A stretch of 17,294 nt of DNA, taken from NCBI GenBank assembly GCA_041623895.1, contig JBFJVZ010000120.1:1-17294 (forward strand), written 5' to 3'. This DNA comes from JBFJVZ01 sp041623895. Lineage in GTDB: Bacteria > Planctomycetota > Planctomycetia > Pirellulales > Pirellulaceae. Of the stretch, positions 9,116 through 16,170 are shown in pieces; positions within the stretch are counted from its first letter, which is position 1, and each line of letters starts with the position of its first letter. The notes beneath the pieces are model-generated. The model saw only the letters and a list, made by a program, of their open reading frames with translations. It was not told where the DNA came from and did not search any database. The position numbers were made by a program, and so were the translations under genes.

Positions 9116-9163
9116 TTTACCATACGGCTCTTGCCCGTTTCATCCTAAGTTTTACGGTCTTCA

Positions 9164-9661
9164 GTGAACATCGAATTTCGTCCGGACTTGATCGATGAAA
9201 ATGCCTTCGTGGCAGCGAATGCGTCGATTCGTGGTGATGTTGTGATCGGCACCGAGTCGAGCGTTTGGTTCGGCGCCGTGATCCGCGGCGATACGGAAAA
9301 GGTCACGATTGGCCGGCGGTCGAACGTCCAAGACTTAGGTGTGTTGCATGCTGATCCGGGATTCCCCTGCCGAATTGGCGATGACGTCACCATTGGACAT
9401 GCGGCCGTGGTCCATGGGGCGAGTGTTGACGACGGGGCGATGATCGGAATTCGAGCCGTCGTGCTCAACGGCGCCGAAATCGGCAAAGGAGCGATCATCG
9501 GGGCCGGCGCCGTCGTCACCGAAGGCCAGCAGATCCCGCCAAATTCACTTGCCCTTGGCGTGCCGGCCAAAGTCATTCGCGAGCTGAATGAAGCCGATCA
9601 ACAGCGCCTGCGCCACGCCGCCGAGCACTACGTTGAAGCGGCAAAACGATATCGAGAATAG
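9164..9661 (+). CDS. Gamma carbonic anhydrase-like hexapeptide-repeat protein
   Basis: The 165-residue protein has left-handed beta-helix hexapeptide repeats (for example IRGDVVIG, IGDDVTIG, IGAGAVV) across residues about 15-125, then a C-terminal helix. The three zinc-binding histidines of the gamma-class family are in place at H62, H79 and H84; the five-residue spacing of the last pair matches the archaeal Cam enzyme, and the short gap from H62 is like the YrdA/PaaY/CaiE group. The family motif SSVWFGAVIRGD is at 32-43 and LGVPAKVIREL at 131-141. Family members form trimers with zinc at subunit interfaces; some hydrate CO2 and many have no measured activity. The start is GTG 9164, with no clear ribosome binding site, but it gives the family's normal N-terminus. 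It has no signal peptide and is probably cytoplasmic. Confidence 0.92.
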   Translation: MNIEFRPDLIDENAFVAANASIRGDVVIGTESSVWFGAVIRGDTEKVTIGRRSNVQDLGVLHADPGFPCRIGDDVTIGHAAVVHGASVDDGAMIGIRAVVLNGAEIGKGAIIGAGAVVTEGQQIPPNSLALGVPAKVIRELNEADQQRLRHAAEHYVEAAKRYRE

Positions 9662-9685
9662 TCGTCGTTTTCTTCGCGCGAACGT

Positions 9686-9707
9686 TCGGACGCGGAGCGG
9701 CGTCCGA
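9686..9707. terminator. Possible bidirectional hairpin between convergent genes
   Basis: TCGGACGC (9686-9693) pairs with GCGTCCGA (9700-9707) around a 6-base loop, between the convergent carbonic anhydrase-like and SGNH genes. GTCGTCG at 9661-9667 could pair instead with 9705-9711. There is no T-run on either side, so an intrinsic terminator is possible but not shown. Confidence 0.3.
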
Positions 9708-9792
9708 CGACAATAAATTCACAGCCTCTCCACAAACCAGCGCGTTGGGACGCGAGCGACGACTTACAAAATCAGAAGTCTTCCGGCTACCG

Positions 9793-10863
9793 CTACTGTT
9801 CCAGCTGCAAAACACCGCGTTGCTGCAGCGTTTGCACCAATCGCTGCGCGACGTACAGCCGACCCTGTTGGGAAAGATGAATGTGATCGTCGATAAACAG
9901 CGTTGACTTGTCCAAGCGGTCCAGCTCCGATTCCAAATCAATCACAACCGCATTATTTGCTTCCCCGACGGCCCGGACGACCGCATTGTACTTTTGATGC
10001 AAAGGAATCAAGTCGTTTGGATCAAGGATTTCACCGGACGTCAATAAGTAGGGTGGGATGCCGGTGTCCAATGCGTGTGGCGCCGTCAAGTACCAGGTCT
10101 CGACACCCTGCTGGCTGCAAAGTTCTCCGATCCGCAAGAGATTGCGCTGATAGTCCTCCCACTCCACGCGCATCTTGGCAACGCGATCGCCGCTGGTGCC
10201 GCTTCGCAACATGCGGGCCAACTGAAACAGTCGAAGCGAATCGAGGGCGCTGACCATTGCCGAAGGCTTGGCGTTTTTTTGTTGCTTGTCTTCCAGGCCG
10301 CGCGCCAACCAATGATCGTTCCAGCCGAAATAGACCGTCACCAAGTCGGGTGACCACTGCAAGACTTCGTTTTCAAGCAATGTCATTCCCTGATGCGATG
10401 TGTAGCCAATCACACCGGCATTGATCACCTCGAATTTTCCAGGAGACTGTTTCTCCAGGAAGGCGCGGAGAATATCAGGGTACGAGTCGGGTCCAAAATG
10501 CGTACACGAATCACCAATGCAAACGATGCGATAGACGCCGCCGGGTTTTTCCGCCGAGAACTCCGGCCCGTAAAATCCATGTGAATTGTGCCCAAGGACG
10601 CCTGCGCGGGGCTTCCAAAACAGGACGTCGTCTCGCTCTAAGAAGGGTTGCGGCGAATTTTGGTTGTAATCGTCAATTGGAAAAGTGAATTCCATCCGTT
10701 CGACATTCATGTCGGCTTTGAATCCAATCAACCTTAACGCCGCTTCCAGTCCAACAAAGAACAGCAGCACGGTCAGCATGCTAAAGACAAACTTTCGGCG
10801 CAGCGAAAGCGACTTCGCCGGGACGACGGAGGATTCCGGTTTCGCTTTTGGTTCTGCTGGCAA
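9793..10863 (-). CDS. Membrane-anchored SGNH/GDSL-family hydrolase
   Basis: Numbered from TTG 10863 (356 residues), a single membrane segment at about 29-46 (MLTVLLFFVGLEAALRL) follows a basic SLRRK stretch, so the catalytic domain should lie outside the cytoplasmic membrane. The SGNH blocks are all present: GDSCTHF with nucleophile Ser at 119, the glycine block NAG near 150, GWND with Asn 182, and DDHIH with Asp 326 and His 329. The family cleaves or transfers esters such as O-acyl groups on sugars; the substrate here is unknown. The start is uncertain: the frame stays open to TTG 10938, but that start lies inside the 10899-10974 palindrome, and ATG 10779 would leave no basic residues before the membrane segment. 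It is divergent from a DUF5989-like gene, a neighbour I associate with this type of hydrolase. Confidence 0.87.
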   Translation of the reverse strand: MPAEPKAKPESSVVPAKSLSLRRKFVFSMLTVLLFFVGLEAALRLIGFKADMNVERMEFTFPIDDYNQNSPQPFLERDDVLFWKPRAGVLGHNSHGFYGPEFSAEKPGGVYRIVCIGDSCTHFGPDSYPDILRAFLEKQSPGKFEVINAGVIGYTSHQGMTLLENEVLQWSPDLVTVYFGWNDHWLARGLEDKQQKNAKPSAMVSALDSLRLFQLARMLRSGTSGDRVAKMRVEWEDYQRNLLRIGELCSQQGVETWYLTAPHALDTGIPPYLLTSGEILDPNDLIPLHQKYNAVVRAVGEANNAVVIDLESELDRLDKSTLFIDDHIHLSQQGRLYVAQRLVQTLQQRGVLQLEQ

Positions 10864-10898
10864 CCGATTGCCCGATGCTGTTAAGGAGAATGGAGTTG

Positions 10899-10974
10899 GG
10901 AAAAGGGGGCAGACACCAATAGCCGCCAGCGGCCCCAAGGGTGCTGCGCACTATTGGTGTCTGCCTCCTTTTCC
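10899..10974. repeat. 76-bp palindromic element with 24-bp arms
   Basis: The arm 10899-10922 is complementary to 10951-10974 at 23 of 24 positions, with a 28-base GC-rich loop that includes its own short CCGC/GCGG-type pairing. The arms contain GGTGTCTGCC, similar to the GTGTCTG-type palindromes seen around REP-associated tyrosine transposases in other bacteria (from memory, not searched). No transposase lies in the window. The element sits at the 5' side of the SGNH gene and extends that gene's open frame artificially. Confidence 0.75.
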
Positions 10975-11100
10975 ATCAAGCATGTTAGTCCATAACCTTG
11001 GGCGGCTGAACGGGAGACGTTTTCAAAACAAAAACAACGATGTCCCAGTCGCATCTGACAGTCACGTTGCCAATCGAGTATGCTGAAGTTTTCCATTGCA

Positions 11101-11105
11101 GAGGA
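11101..11105 (+). promoter_or_regulatory. Ribosome binding site for the DUF5989-like gene
   Basis: GAGGA lies 8 bases before ATG 11114. This supports that start over TTG 11096, which lies upstream of the site. Confidence 0.65.
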
Positions 11106-11113
11106 CTTACTCG

Positions 11114-11332
11114 ATGCCGACAGGTGACAGCAACGATCAGCAGAGCTCGACGACCGAGAGCTTTTCGGATTTGCCGCAGGAAACGACCGGCTTGATCGCT
11201 GAGTTTATCGAGTTTTTGCGTTTTAATAAAAAGTGGTGGTTGGCTCCGATCATGGTCATCATGCTGCTGTTGACGCTGCTGGCGTTCTTGACCGCTTCCC
11301 CGGTTGCACCATTCATCTACACGCTGTTTTGA
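11114..11332 (+). CDS. Small DUF5989-like membrane protein
   Basis: This 72-residue protein has a polar, acidic N-terminal part, the stretch LIAEFIEFLRFNKKWWLAP, one membrane helix (about 46-63) and the ending SPVAPFIYTLF. That layout (short amphipathic helix, KKWWL.P, one helix, APFIYTLF at the end) is what I recognise as DUF5989. The family has no established biochemical function; its members are commonly found beside SxtJ-type membrane proteins, carbamoyltransferases and SGNH hydrolases. Here only the SGNH gene is present, on the opposite strand. The start is ATG 11114 because of a well-placed GAGGA. The VCBS gene starts 16 bp downstream, so the two are probably cotranscribed. The extra N-terminal 25 residues are longer than I would expect for the family. 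Confidence 0.82.
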   Translation: MPTGDSNDQQSSTTESFSDLPQETTGLIAEFIEFLRFNKKWWLAPIMVIMLLLTLLAFLTASPVAPFIYTLF

Positions 11333-11335
11333 ATT

Positions 11336-11340
11336 GGGAA
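11336..11340 (+). promoter_or_regulatory. Possible ribosome binding site for the VCBS-repeat gene
   Basis: GGGAA lies 8 bases before GTG 11349 and 14 bases before ATG 11355, which favours GTG. The open frame extends back to 11304, overlapping the preceding gene, but that start would put 15 non-hydrophobic residues before the signal peptide. Confidence 0.45.
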
Positions 11341-11348
11341 TCGATGCC

Positions 11349-12563
11349 GTGAGAATGCTTTGGCTGGCCGTATCGGTGCTGCTTGCCGCAGCGTCAATTG
11401 CAGCCGATGGTATCGACGAACAAATAACGCGAGCGAGTGATCTCGCTGCTCCCGTGCGCTTACAAGCGGCCGGCAAGCCGATAGATGTCGCCGGCTTCGC
11501 GGCGCCTTTTGTCGGCGATTTTAATCAAGACGGAAAGGATGACTTGCTCGTCGGCCAGCTTGATCATGGGTTAATGCGTGTTTATCTGAATGTGGGTTCC
11601 GGTGGGCAACCAACCTATCGGGCCTACCAGTGGTTTGTTATCGGAGGTCGATTGGCATCGGTTCCCGCCGGATGTGCCGTGGGCTTCACGCCTCAATTGG
11701 TGGATTTCAACGGAGACGGCCGCAAGGACATCCTGACGGGATCTTTCCCGGGGGCGTTGCTGTTTGTCTTCCCCCGAGACTCCGATGGATCCTTCTTACC
11801 GGCCGAAGTAATCGAAGACCGTGACGGTAACGTCTGCTTTTGCCCCAGCCGATACAATTCAACCGTGTTCCTTCACGACTGGGATAGCGACGGTGATCCC
11901 GATTTGTTGCTTGGACGTTCGCAATATTACCTGGCACGAAATCTTGGCACGTCAAGCGAGCCGGAGTTTGACCGGCCTTTCAGGATTACCGTCGACGGTA
12001 GGGAAATCCCCAACGGTATGGTTTCGCCATGCATTGCTGATTGGGACGCCGATGGGAAAGACGATTTGATCTGTGGACGCGGCTACGACGTGGTTTGGTA
12101 TCGCAACATTGCCAACAGCGGCGATCCCATTTATCAGCAAGCAAGGGTATTGGTGGGTGAATTGGATCGCGGGCCCCAATCCGACCAAGGCCCCGATTCG
12201 CTTCGCCAAAAGCCGAGCCGCACTGTATACGCCGCCTGTGTCCATGATTATGACGACGATGGTAGGTTGGATTTGCTGTTGGGCGATCACTACTACGTCG
12301 CCCGTGAACTGAGTGCTGATCAGCGTGCGTCGTACACACAATACGGACGCCAGCGAAGCGAGTTCTGGAAGCGTTATCGCGAATTAATTAAGGAAGCAAG
12401 TGAAATCGACGATCGGTCAGAACGGATTCGACTATTTCAAGATGCGCTGGCCGACTGGAGCAGCCTTTGCAAGACTCGATTGGCCGACTCGCAACCCGCG
12501 AACTACCGAATGCAGCGTCACGGCGGTGTCTGGTTGTACAGGCGTCTGAGCCCACAGCAGTAG
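11349..12563 (+). CDS. Secreted FG-GAP/VCBS-repeat protein with five calcium-binding-like loops
   Basis: The 404-residue product starts with a signal peptide (MRMLWLAVSVLLAAASIAADG, probable cut near 19). Five D-x-D/N-x-D-G-x-x-D loops follow, at about residues 57-65 (DFNQDGKDD), 119-127 (DFNGDGRKD), 177-185 (DWDSDGDPD), 231-239 (DWDADGKDD) and 300-308 (DYDDDGRLD), each followed by an LL.G-type strand. These are FG-GAP/VCBS blades, which in known proteins bind calcium and build a beta-propeller. Five visible repeats are fewer than the usual seven blades, so some may be degenerate. A charged helical stretch (about 335-380) precedes the C-terminal HGGVWLYRRL. It probably works outside the cytoplasm in binding; no catalytic motif was seen. 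Such proteins are numerous in planctomycetes. It follows the DUF5989-like gene closely, and a 189-bp gap separates it from the GT2 gene. Confidence 0.9.
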   Translation: MRMLWLAVSVLLAAASIAADGIDEQITRASDLAAPVRLQAAGKPIDVAGFAAPFVGDFNQDGKDDLLVGQLDHGLMRVYLNVGSGGQPTYRAYQWFVIGGRLASVPAGCAVGFTPQLVDFNGDGRKDILTGSFPGALLFVFPRDSDGSFLPAEVIEDRDGNVCFCPSRYNSTVFLHDWDSDGDPDLLLGRSQYYLARNLGTSSEPEFDRPFRITVDGREIPNGMVSPCIADWDADGKDDLICGRGYDVVWYRNIANSGDPIYQQARVLVGELDRGPQSDQGPDSLRQKPSRTVYAACVHDYDDDGRLDLLLGDHYYVARELSADQRASYTQYGRQRSEFWKRYRELIKEASEIDDRSERIRLFQDALADWSSLCKTRLADSQPANYRMQRHGGVWLYRRLSPQQ

Positions 12564-12752
12564 CATTTGCTGTCGTAGTGTTGGCTAGCATTTCCAACCA
12601 AGACCGGGGAATTCTCCCGAAATTCGCTTTCAGGGCACCAGTAATCTTGGCGGACACAAGGCGATTGCACATAGATCTTGTAATCATCGAGCCGATTATG
12701 CGAATACGAGCAAATCGCAGCCCAATTCTTTCGGTTCAATGCTATCGCATAC

Positions 12753-13880
12753 ATGAACAAAGTCGCGTCGAATTCACTGACCCCATCCAGCGTTGAACTG
12801 TCGATCGTTGTGCCATTGTGCAACGAACAAGCCAGTGTTGGAATTTTGCTGCAGTCGATCAATCGCGTGTTCGGTGAGTGTTCCCAAGGCAAATTTTGGG
12901 AAGTCATTCTGGTTGACGACGGCAGCCAAGATGCAACGATCAGCAACGCGTCTGCTGCTTCGCAATCGTTGACCATTCCGGTGACGATTCTTGAATTCAG
13001 CCGAAATTACGGGCAAACCGCCGCGATGCAAGCCGGTATTGATTACGCGCAAGGCCGCTTCATCGTCACCATGGATGGCGACTTGCAGAATGATCCTGCC
13101 GACATTCCCATGATGCTTCGGCATCTGCAAGCCAACGATCTGGATCTGTTGGTTGGCCGACGCGAACATCGAAAAGATGGTTTATTTCTGCGTCTGATAC
13201 CGTCTTGGATCGCAAATCGCCTGATCGCAAAAGTCACCGGGCTCAGCATCAGCGATAACGGTTGCTCTTTGAAGTTGTTTCGCGCTGCGGTCATCAAGCG
13301 AATATCTCTGATAGGTGAAATGCATCGATTCATTCCGGCGTGGGTCGCAATGCATTCACCGGACACGCGAATTGCTGAAATCTGTGTCCAACATCACGCT
13401 CGCCAGTTCGGGGTATCCAAATACGGCATCTCGCGGACGATTCGTGTGTTGTTGGACTTGATATCGGTGCGTTTCTTCATGAACTACCGTGCCAGACCCA
13501 GTCATTTTCTTGGTACTGCCGGACTGGCCTTGGGATTACTGGGAACGTCCCTGCTGCTGCTCGCGATCGTTTCGAACTTATTCTTGGCAAGTCGCCTCGG
13601 TTTTCATCTGCCCATGATGCTGGGAGCCATCGCTATCGCAACAGGATCGCAATTGGTTGGCATGGGCGTGTTGGCGGAAGTTGTATCGCGACTCTATCAC
13701 GATTCCAACAGCCATCCCAGTTACATGATCCGGCAGCTTCACCACGTGGGAACGCAGTCAAGCGATCAACCAGATGTGGCTAGTGAACACATCATCCCGT
13801 TTCACGAATTCTCGGGCCGCACCGCGGACGAGCAATCACCACCAGTATTTCCGCAAACTCCCGGTCGGCGTGCGGCTTAA
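12753..13880 (+). CDS. GT2 family glycosyltransferase, polyprenyl-phosphate sugar synthase type
   Basis: The 375-residue protein has a GT-A catalytic domain: VVPLCNEQ at 19-26, VDDGS at 54-58, SRNYGQTAAMQAGIDYA at 83-99, and the metal-binding MDGDLQNDP at 107-115. DNGCSLKLFR (168-177), GEMHRFIPAWVA (188-199) and HHARQFGVSKYG (214-225) are the usual downstream motifs of DPM1/ArnC/GtrB-like enzymes. Two membrane helices follow, at about 252-278 and 285-310. Such enzymes move a sugar from a nucleotide donor to polyprenyl phosphate on the inner face of the cytoplasmic membrane. The identity of the sugar cannot be read from the sequence. The C-terminal 50 residues are polar and weakly conserved-looking. 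ATG 12753 has no obvious ribosome binding site. The GT39-like gene starts 6 bp downstream and probably uses its product. Confidence 0.92.
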   Translation: MNKVASNSLTPSSVELSIVVPLCNEQASVGILLQSINRVFGECSQGKFWEVILVDDGSQDATISNASAASQSLTIPVTILEFSRNYGQTAAMQAGIDYAQGRFIVTMDGDLQNDPADIPMMLRHLQANDLDLLVGRREHRKDGLFLRLIPSWIANRLIAKVTGLSISDNGCSLKLFRAAVIKRISLIGEMHRFIPAWVAMHSPDTRIAEICVQHHARQFGVSKYGISRTIRVLLDLISVRFFMNYRARPSHFLGTAGLALGLLGTSLLLLAIVSNLFLASRLGFHLPMMLGAIAIATGSQLVGMGVLAEVVSRLYHDSNSHPSYMIRQLHHVGTQSSDQPDVASEHIIPFHEFSGRTADEQSPPVFPQTPGRRAA

Positions 13881-13886
13881 TTAACC

Positions 13887-15476
13887 ATGATTGACTGGAT
13901 CGCGCGGCGCCGTCATCGGCTATTCTGGATTTTGGCGATTTACTTTGCGCTGCACGCCGTGATCCGCGCAATGATTTCACAATCATTGGTGTTCGATGAG
14001 TCAGAGCAGGTTTTTCTGACACAGTGGCTGAGCCTCGGATACAACAGCCAACCACCTTTGTACACCTGGGTCCAATTCGGGTTATTCGAGATCTTTGGCA
14101 CCTCGGTATTGGCCATTTCAGTCTTGAAGAATGCCTGTCTGCTGGGGACGTATCTGTTTGTATTCGGCTTTGTCTACCAAACCACCAAGGATGTTCGAGC
14201 TTCCATTGTCGCTTCGATCGGATTGGCGACGATTCCCCAAATCGGTTACGAAAGTCATCGTGACCTTTCGCACACGGTGGCTGTGACGCTGGCCTCGGCA
14301 GCCCTGTTTTACAGCACGGTTCGTGTGGTTGGACGACGATCGTTGGGCAATTACGCTGCCCTGGGTATCGTTGTCGGCATCGGCGTGATGTCCAAGTACA
14401 ACTTTGCGATGGTCGTGTTGGGCCTGATCGGGGCGGCCGCATCCCTGCCGGGCTACCGAAAACGCTTGCTTGACCCACGAATTCTTGTCTCCGTTCTGGT
14501 CGCCGCAGCGATGATTGTGCCGCACGCGATTTGGATGCTCTATCACTCTGATCTTGTTTCCGAAAAGACGCTCGCTCAACTGACCGAAAGTCAATCGGCG
14601 AATTGGCTGGACAACGTCGGCCGCGGCATGATCGCTTTGCTGACAACGATACTCGGATGCTGCGCAGCATCGCTTGGTGTTTTCGCAATCTGTTTTCGTG
14701 AGCGACTGATATCGCGTGTAAAGAAACCGGCAGAGGCGAGGAACACGAGGCGAATCGACGATCAGTTGAAATGGGAATCCAGCCTGCTGCTGGAACGGTT
14801 TCTACTGATTACCTTGGCGATGTTGGCGGCATTGGTGATGACTGGCGACGCAGTCGAGTTCAAAAACCGCTGGCTGCAGCCGTTCATTGTGATGCTACCC
14901 GCGTACCTGACGCTCAGATTTCTTTGCCAATCCACCATCGATACACGATCAGCTAATCGGCTGTGCATCGTTACCTGTGCCTTGATGCTGGGTTTTACCG
15001 TGGCTCTGGTCGTCCGCCCCGTGGGCGCGGGACTCAGGCAAAAATACACCTGGCTGAACTTCCCGTACGATCGGTTTGCCGATGTGATCCGGCAACAGAC
15101 CGGCAATGCTCCGTCAACAATTGTCGCTTCGGACATGCGTTTGGCAGGAAACCTGCGCATCCATTTTCCAGATACGACGTTTGTTTCCCAAGATCATCCT
15201 CACCTGCAACCAGAATCATTCCAGCGTGGTCCGGTCGTGCTGGTTGCTAATGAAAGCGAGCAAACCGAAATCATGTGGATTCCGAAGCGGATCAACGCCG
15301 CGGCGCATTCCTTGGTTTGGAAAAAAGTGCTGCTTGACTATCGGTACGGAAGTGGTGACGACGCCATGGAATTCTTTTTCGCCGTGGTTGGCCAAGAATC
15401 CTCGGCCACTTCATCCCAACCAGCGTCTCATGTTGGCTCGACAGCCAACAAGCCGGTTGGACAAAGCACTCGCTGA
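13887..15476 (+). CDS. GT39/ArnT-like membrane glycosyltransferase
   Basis: The 529-residue protein has many membrane helices over residues about 12-370, then a soluble C-terminal part. The first external loop carries FDESEQ (Asp 37, Glu 38), the acidic site typical of the PMT_2/ArnT/GT39 group, followed by QPPLYTWVQ at 55-63. MSKYNFAMV at 168-176 is another family motif. These enzymes take a sugar from a polyprenyl-phosphate carrier and move it to an acceptor (lipid A, protein or glycan) on the outer face of the membrane. The preceding GT2 gene, 6 bp upstream, is the natural donor-making partner, so the two are likely one operon. The acceptor is not evident. The final 30 residues are Ser/Gln-rich. 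The ATG at 13887 follows the GT2 stop closely and has no strong Shine-Dalgarno sequence. There is no sign of frameshift. Confidence 0.9.
   Translation: MIDWIARRRHRLFWILAIYFALHAVIRAMISQSLVFDESEQVFLTQWLSLGYNSQPPLYTWVQFGLFEIFGTSVLAISVLKNACLLGTYLFVFGFVYQTTKDVRASIVASIGLATIPQIGYESHRDLSHTVAVTLASAALFYSTVRVVGRRSLGNYAALGIVVGIGVMSKYNFAMVVLGLIGAAASLPGYRKRLLDPRILVSVLVAAAMIVPHAIWMLYHSDLVSEKTLAQLTESQSANWLDNVGRGMIALLTTILGCCAASLGVFAICFRERLISRVKKPAEARNTRRIDDQLKWESSLLLERFLLITLAMLAALVMTGDAVEFKNRWLQPFIVMLPAYLTLRFLCQSTIDTRSANRLCIVTCALMLGFTVALVVRPVGAGLRQKYTWLNFPYDRFADVIRQQTGNAPSTIVASDMRLAGNLRIHFPDTTFVSQDHPHLQPESFQRGPVVLVANESEQTEIMWIPKRINAAAHSLVWKKVLLDYRYGSGDDAMEFFFAVVGQESSATSSQPASHVGSTANKPVGQSTR
15431..15450 (+). 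other. Small perfect hairpin near the end of the GT39-like gene
   Basis: TGTTGGCT (15431-15438) pairs with AGCCAACA (15443-15450) around a CGAC loop. It lies in the last codons of the gene. No T-run follows, so it is not a typical terminator, although it might stabilise the 3' end of the mRNA. Confidence 0.35.
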
Positions 15477-15580
15477 GCCGAATCATCTTTTCGTGGTCCG
15501 CTCACGCCTCACGGCTGACTAACACCGCCAGCCGAAACCTCGCGTCAAACTGACTTCAGGAAACGGATGAATCTTCGTAA

Positions 15581-15997
15581 TCAGTTACCAATCATGTAGG
15601 TCGTCACCGGCATACGATACGTTACGACGGGAACGACCGGTCGATAGTAGGCTGCCACGGGTGGAGCATAGCCAACGCTCACCAGCGGACGTGCTACCGT
15701 CACCACGGGGCGCTCCACCGTCACCAGGGGACGCTCCACCACTACCGCCGGCCGTGCAACTGTCACCACCGGCCGCGATACCGTCACCGTTGAGACAGGT
15801 ATGGCCGGAGCGACGACCGGACGCATGACAACGCGTTGACCAAACAGACCGGCTCGCCGAACGGAATATCCAACCACTGTGGGCGCCACGGCCGGCTGCA
15901 CCAGCACTGGATAGTCCGCTTTCGCATCCGCCTGAAACGTTAGCGAGATCGCGACAACAATCAGTCCAACCATCAGTGTCTTCTTAATTCTGTTCAT
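15581..15997 (-). CDS. Small secreted protein with tandem VTVxRPx heptads, function unknown
   Basis: I do not recognise a characterised family. The 138-residue product has a clear signal peptide (MNRIKK, hydrophobic core, probable cut after AKA at about 27). The mature part is rich in Val, Pro, Arg and Tyr and nearly free of acidic residues. Residues 71-105 are five tandem seven-residue units (VTVSRPV, VTVARPA, VVVERPL, VTVERPV, VTVARPL), followed by a degenerate VSVGYAP. The tail has YRPV and TYRMPV-type motifs. Regular alternation of Val and polar residues suggests beta strands with Pro turns. The protein is probably envelope-associated or extracellular; small secreted Val/Pro/Tyr-rich proteins are common in planctomycetes. 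The start ATG 15997 has a weak GGGTGA upstream. It is convergent with the GT39-like gene and divergent from the PIG-L gene. No catalytic motif is visible. Confidence 0.75.
   Translation of the reverse strand: MNRIKKTLMVGLIVVAISLTFQADAKADYPVLVQPAVAPTVVGYSVRRAGLFGQRVVMRPVVAPAIPVSTVTVSRPVVTVARPAVVVERPLVTVERPVVTVARPLVSVGYAPPVAAYYRPVVPVVTYRMPVTTYMIGN
15683..15787 (-). repeat. Five tandem 21-bp coding repeats
   Basis: Five 21-bp units encode the heptads at residues 71-105 of the small secreted protein. The units differ mostly at single codons, and a sixth, degenerate unit follows. In-frame gain or loss of units would change protein length by seven residues each. Confidence 0.8.
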
Positions 15998-16170
15998 TCG
16001 GTCACCCGCGCGTTCGAGGTTTTTAGGATGTCATTTGTAAAGCAACAAACCATTTTACCGGTTCGAATGAAAGTGACTAGGTTTAGCGGGGTTTATAGCC
16101 GGGCGGGTGCCGCATGATGTAGATTACGGGGCGATCCGACCCACAAGCCAAATCAACTGGAGACAAAACG

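Noticed and set aside
8499..9123. Minus-strand open frames of 189 and 122 residues through the repeat element
   Set aside because: They translate the palindromic repeat and the antisense of the macroglobulin end; such frames are typical false genes of repeats.
10864..10938. N-terminal extension of the SGNH gene to TTG 10938
   Set aside because: The extra codons come from the 10899-10974 palindrome and give no family similarity; the membrane anchor lies downstream.
10685..11086. Plus-strand open frame of 133 residues
   Set aside because: It is antisense to the SGNH N-terminus and crosses the palindrome; no family features are visible.
12564..12752. Promoter before the GT2 gene
   Set aside because: A TTGCAC sequence at 12665 has no acceptable -10 partner at normal spacing, so I could not support it.
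13792..14688. 298-residue open frame on the minus strand
   Set aside because: It lies opposite the GT2 end and the GT39-like gene, whose motifs and hydrophobic pattern are clear; the minus-strand product is Arg/Ser/Pro-rich, as expected for a shadow frame.
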